This document shows, one piece after another, positions 6,191 through 10,997 of a stretch of DNA of 11,930 nucleotides; position 1 is the stretch's first letter; each line of letters begins with the position of its first letter. Location: positions 1 to 11,930 of the forward strand of contig CANGEZ010000040.1 in the NCBI GenBank assembly GCA_947452875.1. The letters are read 5' to 3'. The position numbers were made by a program, and so were the translations under genes. This DNA is from Chitinophagaceae bacterium (GTDB taxonomy: Bacteria; Bacteroidota; Bacteroidia; Chitinophagales; Chitinophagaceae). A model generated the notes under the pieces. The model worked only from the letters and a program-made list of their open reading frames with translations. It had not been told where the DNA came from and searched no databases.

Positions 6191-6916
6191 TTATGGAGAT
6201 TGCATTAAATCTCTAATGACCACAGATGCTGCCACAGCGCCAAACGTAGCCGGTAAATAGGAGATGGTTCCATAAGCTGATTTTTTAAAATTTCTTCCGT
6301 CGGTTAACATCAAGCTTTCCTTGATAGGAGGCTCCGGAGAAAAAACGGCTTTTATTCCTTTGTAAATATTTTTTCTTTTCAATTCTTTTCTCACTTGTTG
6401 TGCAAAAGGGCAGATGATGGTTTTAGAAATATCAACCACTTTCAATTGAGTAGGATCCAATTTAGCACCGGCTCCCATGCTGCTTACAATCGGAATTCCT
6501 TTGGCAAAAGCAGTACTCAAAAAAGTGATTTTGGGTGTAATACTGTCTATGGCATCTACGATATAATCAGGATTGTACTCCAGTATTCTTTCTACCATTC
6601 CCGGACTTACAAATTCCTTTACCACATTAAGTTGTATTTCAGGATTGATTTGTTTGAGGCGATCCGCCATGATATCGGCTTTTGAAACTCCATGATTGGT
6701 TGATAATGCCGGTAACTGACGATTGCGATTTGTAGGATCAACGAAATCTCCATCGATAATCGTCATTTTGCCAATGCCGCTTCTGCAGATGAACTCGGCC
6801 GCAAACGAGCCTACGCCGCCCATGCCTACAACCATCACATGTTTGGTGTTAAGTTTTTTTACGGTGTCTTCACCAATTAACAAACTTGTTCTGCCCAACC
6901 AAGAAATATCTTCCAT
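6191..6916 (-). CDS. tcdA: tRNA threonylcarbamoyladenosine dehydratase (ThiF/E1-like)
   Basis: A 241-residue ATP-dependent E1-like enzyme (formerly CsdL/YgdL) that cyclises t6A to ct6A at position 37 of ANN-decoding tRNAs. It begins SWLGRTSLLIGED, then the nucleotide-binding GMGGVGS (31-37), TIIDGDFVDPTNRNRQLPA with the Asp and Arg fingers of the ThiF fold (53-70), DAIDSITPKI (121-130), SSMGAGAKLDPTQLKVVDISKT (145-166), and VFSPEPP. All are as in Bacteroidota TcdA. Its ATG overlaps the TAA of the upstream TatD-type gene by one base (TAATG), so the two are very likely translationally coupled. The length is normal for this phylum. Confidence 0.93.
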   Translation of the reverse strand: MEDISWLGRTSLLIGEDTVKKLNTKHVMVVGMGGVGSFAAEFICRSGIGKMTIIDGDFVDPTNRNRQLPALSTNHGVSKADIMADRLKQINPEIQLNVVKEFVSPGMVERILEYNPDYIVDAIDSITPKITFLSTAFAKGIPIVSSMGAGAKLDPTQLKVVDISKTIICPFAQQVRKELKRKNIYKGIKAVFSPEPPIKESLMLTDGRNFKKSAYGTISYLPATFGAVAASVVIRDLMQSP

Positions 6917-7515
6917 TAGAATTTCGTTGTTTTAAAAATACGATCCAGATTTTTTTTGATTTGCAAACTTAATTGTTCTGTAGAAATGTTTTTGATTTTT
7001 GCAGCTTGTTTATAAATGGCATCAATGCCTATATCACTATCATCTGTTTCAAGGAAAATCTTTTCTAAAGAAATCTTTGAAAAGACATTTTCAACAGAAG
7101 GATTCATTAAGTGTTTGCCAAATGAAAGATAATATCCTTGTTCAAGAATTTTATTAGCTGTTTCTAACTTATTATTAAAACCATGGAAAATTACAGGAGA
7201 AGTTCTGTTGTATTCTTTTAATAATATCAAAGTTTCGTGATGCGCTTTTACGCAATGAATGATCAAAGGTTTGGCAATTTCATTGGCCCATAAAATCTGT
7301 TCGATAAATACTTTTTCCTGCAATTTGAAATCGGTATTGCAAATTCTATCTAAACCACATTCGCCAATCGCCAAAACATTTTTATGGCTGCTTGCAATTT
7401 TCATTTCTGCCAGTTCTTCTTTTATCGTTTTGGAATCAATGTACCAAGGATGTATACCAACTGAGTAATTAAATAGGGCATTCAGTTCTTCAAAATTGGC
7501 ATGAAGATTCTGCAT
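6916..7515 (-). CDS. TatD family metal-dependent hydrolase, start uncertain (true N-terminus probably upstream)
   Basis: A TIM-barrel metallohydrolase of the TatD (putative DNase/RNase) family. Metal-site landmarks are GIHPWYID (His), LAIGECGLDR (Glu), KPLIIHCVKAH (His), VIFHGFN (His) and FLETDDSDIGI (Asp). The first ATG is at 7515 (199 aa), but the same frame stays open to 7599, and codons upstream of that ATG encode LLINIHTHQPHNNDEWS. This contains the HxH metal ligands that belong at the N-terminus of every TatD. Between 7516 and 7599 there is no in-frame ATG, GTG or TTG. CTG at 7566 or ATT at 7578 are candidate rare starts, the CTG giving 216 aa. A good promoter at 7601-7631 points to initiation there. 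It overlaps tcdA by one base, an arrangement that suggests cotranscription and coupling. Confidence 0.85.
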   Translation of the reverse strand: MQNLHANFEELNALFNYSVGIHPWYIDSKTIKEELAEMKIASSHKNVLAIGECGLDRICNTDFKLQEKVFIEQILWANEIAKPLIIHCVKAHHETLILLKEYNRTSPVIFHGFNNKLETANKILEQGYYLSFGKHLMNPSVENVFSKISLEKIFLETDDSDIGIDAIYKQAAKIKNISTEQLSLQIKKNLDRIFKTTKF

Positions 7516-7570
7516 GCTCCACTCATCGTTGTTATGAGGCTGGTGTGTATGGATGTTGATGAGCAGCGTA

Positions 7571-7608
7571 AAGAAAATTAAAAATTCAAAATTAAAAAAT
7601 CAAAAGTA
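7571..7608. repeat. A-rich short-period tract
   Basis: A-rich units (AAAATTAAAA, ATTCAAA, ATTAAAAAA, TCAAAAG) of about 8-9 nt, similar to the arm at 1672-1707 and, in reverse complement, to 5104-5140. The tract overlaps the TatD leader and its -7 box. Confidence 0.35.
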
Positions 7609-7631
7609 TATGATTGTTTAAAAGGTTCAAA
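7601..7631 (-). promoter_or_regulatory. Promoter of the TatD-tcdA unit
   Basis: On the minus strand, TTTG (7631-7628), 19 nt, TACTTTTG (7608-7601): an exact match to the Bacteroidota consensus TTTG-N19-TAnnTTTG. The predicted start near 7596 lies only about 30 nt before the CTG at 7566. The -33 TTTG falls inside the left 9-nt-period array, so the repeat supplies part of the promoter. Confidence 0.65.
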
Positions 7632-7717
7632 ATGTTCAATTAGTTCAAGAAGTTGTATCTCCTTTCAATAATGGGCATAACCTATTGAACCTTTCTAACC
7701 TATTGAACTTATTGAAC
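7617..7717. repeat. Inverted pair of 9-nt-period arrays (GTTCAA / TTGAAC), copy A
   Basis: Left arm: GTTCAA at 7625, 7634 and 7643, spaced exactly 9 nt. Right arm: TTGAAC at 7685, 7703 and 7712, spaced 18 and 9 nt, with units CCTATTGAA, CCTTTCTAA, CCTATTGAA, CTTATTGAA. The arms are reverse complements in register and enclose a core with the decamer AATAATGGGC (7667-7676), whose reverse complement recurs at 9776-9785 beside another such array. The pair lies between the ahcY terminator and the TatD promoter. Confidence 0.7.
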
Positions 7718-7750
7718 AAAAAAATAAACCCTCTCCAAAAATGAAGAGGG
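7718..7750 (-). terminator. Intrinsic terminator of ahcY
   Basis: On the minus strand, CCCTCTTC pairs with GGAGAGGG (8 bp, one G-U; plus coordinates 7729-7736 and 7743-7750) with a short T-rich loop, followed by TTTATTTTTTT (7728-7718). It sits 23 bp beyond the ahcY stop. Confidence 0.85.
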
Positions 7751-7773
7751 CTGTTTCCATAAAGTTAATATTA

Positions 7774-9099
7774 TTAGTAACGGTACATATCAGATTTGAA
7801 TGGACCAACTTTGCTAATACCTAAATAGTTAGCTTGATCGTCAGTCAATTCTTCTAATTCAACACCGATTTTTGCAAGGTGTAAACGAGCTACTTTCTCA
7901 TCCAAATGTTTAGGTAACACGTATACTTTGTTTTCGTATTTGTCTGTGTTAGTCCACAATTCAATTTGAGCCAAAGTTTGGTTAGTGAATGAGTTACTCA
8001 TTACAAAGCTAGGGTGACCAGTAGCACATCCTAAGTTAACCAAACGACCTTCAGCCAATACGATAACTTCTTTGCCATCGATGCTGTATAAATCAACTTG
8101 TGGTTTGATAGTATCTTTTGTATTGCCATAGTTGTTATTCAACCAAGCCATATCGATTTCGATGTCGAAGTGACCGATGTTACAAACGATAGCTTTATCT
8201 TTCATAGCTCTGAAATGATTTTCAGTGATCAAATCACGACAACCACTTGCAGTAACGATGATATCAGCTTCTTTAACAGCATCAATCATTTTCTTAACTT
8301 CAAATCCGTCCATTGCAGCTTGTAAAGCACAGATTGGATCGATTTCGGTAACGATTACACGAGCACCAGCTCCACGTAAACTTAATGCAGAACCTTTACC
8401 CACATCACCGTATCCACCAACAACGGCAACTTTACCAGCCATCATTACGTCAGTAGCACGACGGATCGCATCTACCAATGATTCTTGACAACCATACTTG
8501 TTATCGAATTTAGATTTAGTAACTGAATCATTTACATTGATCGCAGGAATTGGCAACGTGCCATTAGCCATACGCTCGTATAAACGGTGAACGCCTGTTG
8601 TTGTTTCTTCACTTAATCCTTTGATGTTCGAGATTAACTCAGGATATTTATCAAATACCACGTTGGTCAAATCACCACCATCATCCAATATCATGTTTAA
8701 TGGTTTGTCTGCACTTCCGAAGAATAAAGTTTGTTCGATACACCAGTCAGCTTCTTCGATAGTTTGGCCTTTCCAAGCGTAAACTCCGATACCTGCAGCA
8801 GCGATGGCAGCAGCAGCTTGATCTTGTGTAGAGAAGATATTGCAACTGCTCCATTTTACTTCGGCACCCAATTCAATTAAGGTTTCGATTAAAACTGCAG
8901 TTTGGATTGTCATGTGTAAACATCCTGCGATTCTTGCACCAGCTAATGGTTTAGAAGCAGCATATTCTTTTCTGATACTCATTAAGCCTGGCATTTCAGC
9001 TTCAGCCAATTTGATTTCTTTACGGCCCCATTCAGCGAGACTCATGTCTTTAACCTTGTTTTTCAAGGAAAAGTCGATTGATGATAATGTAGTTGACAT
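7774..9099 (-). CDS. ahcY: Adenosylhomocysteinase (S-adenosyl-L-homocysteine hydrolase)
   Basis: A 441-residue NAD-dependent enzyme that reversibly splits S-adenosylhomocysteine into homocysteine and adenosine, relieving product inhibition of methyltransferases and feeding the activated methyl cycle. Signatures in order: GCLHMTIQTAVLIETL (59-74), STQDQAAAAIA (90-100), LDDGGDLT (138-145), EETTTGVHRLY (164-174), NVNDSVTKSKFDN (188-200, with the substrate Lys/Asp), the NAD-binding GGYGDVGKG (228-236), TEIDPICALQAAMDG, NIGHFDIEID, and the conserved C-terminal KSDMYRY. Length and ends are complete. It has its own promoter (9119-9150) and terminator (7718-7750), so it is monocistronic. An Lrp/AsnC regulator is divergently transcribed from the adjacent 118-bp gap and may control it. 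Confidence 0.97.
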   Translation of the reverse strand: MSTTLSSIDFSLKNKVKDMSLAEWGRKEIKLAEAEMPGLMSIRKEYAASKPLAGARIAGCLHMTIQTAVLIETLIELGAEVKWSSCNIFSTQDQAAAAIAAAGIGVYAWKGQTIEEADWCIEQTLFFGSADKPLNMILDDGGDLTNVVFDKYPELISNIKGLSEETTTGVHRLYERMANGTLPIPAINVNDSVTKSKFDNKYGCQESLVDAIRRATDVMMAGKVAVVGGYGDVGKGSALSLRGAGARVIVTEIDPICALQAAMDGFEVKKMIDAVKEADIIVTASGCRDLITENHFRAMKDKAIVCNIGHFDIEIDMAWLNNNYGNTKDTIKPQVDLYSIDGKEVIVLAEGRLVNLGCATGHPSFVMSNSFTNQTLAQIELWTNTDKYENKVYVLPKHLDEKVARLHLAKIGVELEELTDDQANYLGISKVGPFKSDMYRY

Positions 9100-9118
9100 T
9101 TGATTTGTTTTTAGAATG

Positions 9119-9150
9119 CAAACTTACCATCTAAATAATGATATTCTAAA
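9119..9150 (-). promoter_or_regulatory. Promoter of ahcY
   Basis: On the minus strand, TTTA (9150-9147), 20 nt, TAAGTTTG (9126-9119). The -7 box is a perfect TAnnTTTG and the -33 differs at one base. The implied start at about 9114 gives a very short leader of about 14 nt. Confidence 0.65.
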
Positions 9151-9159
9151 TATTATTTA
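9132..9159. promoter_or_regulatory. Candidate operator between ahcY and the lrp-type gene
   Basis: A perfect 8-bp inverted repeat, TAAATAAT (9132-9139) and ATTATTTA (9152-9159), with 12 nt between the halves. Half-site centres are 20 bp apart, about two helical turns. It overlaps the ahcY -33 region and lies upstream of the regulator's -7 box. AT-rich dyads suit Lrp/AsnC proteins, but in such AT-rich DNA chance cannot be excluded. Confidence 0.35.
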
Positions 9160-9187
9160 AAAAATAGGAAAAAGATATATTATTAAT

Positions 9188-9195
9188 TAGTTTTG
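9188..9195 (+). promoter_or_regulatory. Candidate -7 element of the Lrp/AsnC gene
   Basis: TAGTTTTG fits TAnnTTTG exactly and lies 22 nt before the ATG at 9218. No TTTG is present at the expected -33 position, as could be expected for a regulated promoter. Confidence 0.45.
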
Positions 9196-9217
9196 AAGAA
9201 TAAAATATAAGTATTCA

Positions 9218-9718
9218 ATGAAAAAGACAGTAAAAAAAGAACAAGTCACTATTTCGATGCCTACATTGGACAGAATAGATCTGTCTATATTAAAATTATT
9301 ACAAGAAAATGCCCGTGCAACAGTAAAAGAAATTGCAACCAAAGTACATTTGAGTACAACGCCTGTGCATGAACGCATCAAAAGAATGGAACAATCCGGT
9401 GTTATCAAACAATATGCAACGCTTGTTGATCATACCAAAGTAAAAAAAGGCTTGATGGTTATCTGTTATGTTTCTTTAAAAGAACACAGTAAAAATGCAG
9501 GTATCAAATTCATCAAATCCATCAATGCTTTGAATGAAGTGGTTGAATGTTATAACATCAGTGGTGAATTTGATTTTATGCTTAAAGTGGTAGAAGAAAA
9601 TATGGACAGTTATTATGATTTCCATGTAAACCGTTTAAGCCAGATTGAAAACATGGGAAATGTACAGAGTGTGTTTGTGATGGGGGTTATAAAGCAGACG
9701 CATCAGTTGGTGTGGTAG
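9218..9718 (+). CDS. Lrp/AsnC family transcriptional regulator
   Basis: A 166-residue DNA-binding regulator. An N-terminal winged helix-turn-helix (about 16-65) reads LDRIDLSILKLLQENARATVKEIATKVHLSTTPVHERIKRMEQSGVIKQY, very close to the Lrp consensus. A C-terminal RAM ligand/oligomerisation domain (about 75-155) includes VVECYNISGEFDFMLKV and the closing VQSVFVMGVIK. Such proteins form octamers that sense amino acids. The M at 9257 (MPTLDRID) is an alternative start that would drop 13 basic residues. It is divergent from ahcY, so methionine, homocysteine or a related amino acid is a reasonable but unproven effector. The last codons (KQTHQLVW and stop) are duplicated downstream at 9823-9869. 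Confidence 0.92.
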   Translation: MKKTVKKEQVTISMPTLDRIDLSILKLLQENARATVKEIATKVHLSTTPVHERIKRMEQSGVIKQYATLVDHTKVKKGLMVICYVSLKEHSKNAGIKFIKSINALNEVVECYNISGEFDFMLKVVEENMDSYYDFHVNRLSQIENMGNVQSVFVMGVIKQTHQLVW

Positions 9719-9732
9719 GGGGGGAGGTTGTT

Positions 9733-9785
9733 GAAAAGGTTTCAAAGGTTCAATGAGTTCAAGATGTTCGATGTAGCCCATTATT
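9733..9785. repeat. 9-nt-period GTTCAA array with AATAATGGGC core, copy B (single arm)
   Basis: Units GGTTTCAAA, GGTTCAATG, AGTTCAAGA and TGTTCGATG run in a 9-nt register from about 9738, followed by GCCCATTATT (9776-9785), the exact reverse complement of the core at 7667-7676. In orientation this is copy A's right arm and core inverted. Confidence 0.6.
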
Positions 9786-9796
9786 TTGACCAATAG

Positions 9797-9816
9797 CCCA
9801 CGGTTTCAACCGTGGG
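9797..9816. repeat. REP-like perfect palindrome
   Basis: CCCACGGTT (9797-9805) and AACCGTGGG (9808-9816) with TC between: 9 bp perfect, GC-rich in an AT-rich gap, preceded by TAGC and followed by AAAA. TAGCCCA is also found 20 bp upstream (9774-9780). It lies in the convergent gap between the lrp-type and acetyltransferase genes, between the two copies of the duplicated lrp end. As a transcript it could form a hairpin in either direction. The shape recalls palindromic units moved by REP-associated (Y1) transposases, but no such gene is in the window. Confidence 0.5.
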
Positions 9817-9870
9817 AAAATAGGTTATTAAAGCAAACGCATCAGTTGGTGTGGTAGGGGGTGAGGTTGC

Positions 9871-9955
9871 AAAGGTTTAAAAGGTTCAATTAGTTCAAAA
9901 GGTTTTACGATACAAACATTTTGAACTCATTAAACTCATTGAACCTTTTTGAACA
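9871..9955. repeat. Inverted pair of 9-nt-period arrays, copy C
   Basis: The left arm has units GGTTTAAAA, GGTTCAATT, AGTTCAAAA, GGTTTTACG (about 9874-9909). The right arm has TTTTGAACT, CATTAAACT, CATTGAACC, TTTTTGAAC (about 9920-9955). Units keep a 9-nt register, and the arms are imperfect reverse complements around about 12 nt. The right arm reaches into the 3' end of the acetyltransferase gene and provides its stop codon. Confidence 0.65.
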
Positions 9956-10439
9956 AGACGTAATCATTCATAAAAAAACCTCCTCCAATATCAATATCCT
10001 CTTCTCTCAAAATTTCATAACCGAGTTTTTGGTAAAATGCCAATGCATTGTTGTAGCGATTTACATTGAGTTCAATACTGCCAGCTCCGTTCTTTTTGAT
10101 TTCGCTATAAATGGAATCCAACATTGATTTACCAATTCCTTTTGATTGTTGATTGGGCAACACATATAACTTATGAAGTCTGTGATGATTGTTTTGATTT
10201 TCATAAGTTGAGAAACTCGCAAAGCCAATGGCCGTATTGTTTTCATCAATTGCCAAAATAAATCGATGACCTAAATTTTCTTGCTGGTGTTGAAGAGAAG
10301 TGATGTCATATATCTTCTCTAACATGTAATCCAATTGCTCTTGTGTAACAATTTTTCCATAAGCATCTGGCCATGTATCAAATGCAATTTTACGAATGGT
10401 TTTAAAATCCTTGCTGTCAACAATGCAATTCATCATCAT
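9936..10439 (-). CDS. GNAT family N-acetyltransferase
   Basis: A 167-residue Gcn5-related acetyltransferase; the substrate is not predictable. Core elements: the central strand HKLYVLPNQQSKGIGKSML (89-107) with the acetyl-CoA pyrophosphate loop QQSKGIG (97-103), and the C-terminal NRYNNALAFYQKLGYEI (127-143) and GGGFFMNDYVL (152-162), typical of one GNAT subgroup. The N-terminus has three consecutive Met codons (10439, 10436, 10433), so the exact start is uncertain. The upstream gene's TAA directly abuts the first ATG, suggesting a shared transcript. The last codons (FKKVQ, TGA) lie within a 9-nt-period repeat array. Confidence 0.88.
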   Translation of the reverse strand: MMMNCIVDSKDFKTIRKIAFDTWPDAYGKIVTQEQLDYMLEKIYDITSLQHQQENLGHRFILAIDENNTAIGFASFSTYENQNNHHRLHKLYVLPNQQSKGIGKSMLDSIYSEIKKNGAGSIELNVNRYNNALAFYQKLGYEILREEDIDIGGGFFMNDYVLFKKVQ

Positions 10440-10922
10440 TTACTTTGTAATGATTTTTACATTCGGTGCATAAAATGGATGTCCTTGTGCATCTTTGGCA
10501 ATGATATCGAAGAAATATAATTCTTCACCGGCAACAAGACTTTCCTTGATAATGTTTGTCCATTTTACAGGAAGAGGTGTAGATGTAAAATAATCAGAAG
10601 CGATGCTATAAGTAGGAGTGAACTTACCGGTTTCCTCATCTTCGGTCATGGCTTTTCTTTTGTATAAAAACTGATAATAAGTTATAGTCAATGGATTGTT
10701 TTTATCATCAGTTACTTTTAAAGTAGCGCCAATCAAAGCCTTCGCTTGATCAACAGGCATCACCACAGAATCTTTAGCAACGCCAAGAACAGTGAATAGC
10801 TTCGGTGGTTTTATTTTAATGGCTGTATTTGTTTTTTTAGTTGCTGGTTTTTTCTGAGCGAACGTCAGATTACAGAATAAAAAAAGCATTAAAAGGATTA
10901 TCAGGTATTTTGTATACTTCAT
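10440..10922 (-). CDS. Small secreted protein with a GldM C-terminal-like domain
   Basis: A 160-residue exported protein from ATG at 10922: MKYTKYLIILLMLFLFCNLTFA is a clear signal peptide with cleavage before QKK. An in-frame ATG 11 codons further upstream would precede the basic MKYTK start and is less likely. A Lys/Thr/Pro-rich linker (QKKPATKKTNTAIKIKPPK) leads into a beta-rich domain. Its end (AGEELYFFDIIAKDAQGHPFYAP, then VKI) resembles the last domain of the gliding/T9SS protein GldM (consensus G-KVYFE-IKAKGPDG-...-I-FKV), and the central GKFTP also fits. The resemblance is by eye. GldM itself is about 500 residues and membrane-anchored, so this would be a stand-alone domain. It directly abuts the GNAT gene downstream and follows valS by 75 bp. 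Confidence 0.6.
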   Translation of the reverse strand: MKYTKYLIILLMLFLFCNLTFAQKKPATKKTNTAIKIKPPKLFTVLGVAKDSVVMPVDQAKALIGATLKVTDDKNNPLTITYYQFLYKRKAMTEDEETGKFTPTYSIASDYFTSTPLPVKWTNIIKESLVAGEELYFFDIIAKDAQGHPFYAPNVKIITK

Positions 10923-10997
10923 CTTATATAAAATTAAGTGGCCAAAGTACAACACATATTTTTCTGTTGTATTGATTTAACTTTTTAATGACAAGTT

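Larger units (their letters stand above)
9685..9898. repeat. Direct duplication of the lrp gene's 3' end
   Basis: The segment 9685-9730 (end of the coding region, TAG stop and G-run) recurs at 9823-9869 with one inserted T and two substitutions. The flanking GTTCAA array after each copy also aligns (9731-9762 and 9870-9898, 3-nt gap). The offset is about 138 bp. Copy 2 still spells KQTHQLVW plus TAG in one frame but has no gene in front of it. Confidence 0.8.

Noticed and set aside
6395..6935. Plus-strand frames opposite tcdA
   Set aside because: They are shadows of the conserved tcdA frame with no motif or signal.
7617..7717. CRISPR array
   Set aside because: Units are only 9 nt, contiguous and inverted between arms. 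There are no spacers of 25-40 nt and no cas genes.
8098..9103. Three plus-strand frames opposite ahcY
   Set aside because: ahcY is conserved from end to end; the opposite frames arise from its codon use.
9921..10127. 68-codon plus-strand frame opposite the acetyltransferase gene
   Set aside because: It begins in the repeat array and is antisense to a recognisable GNAT domain.
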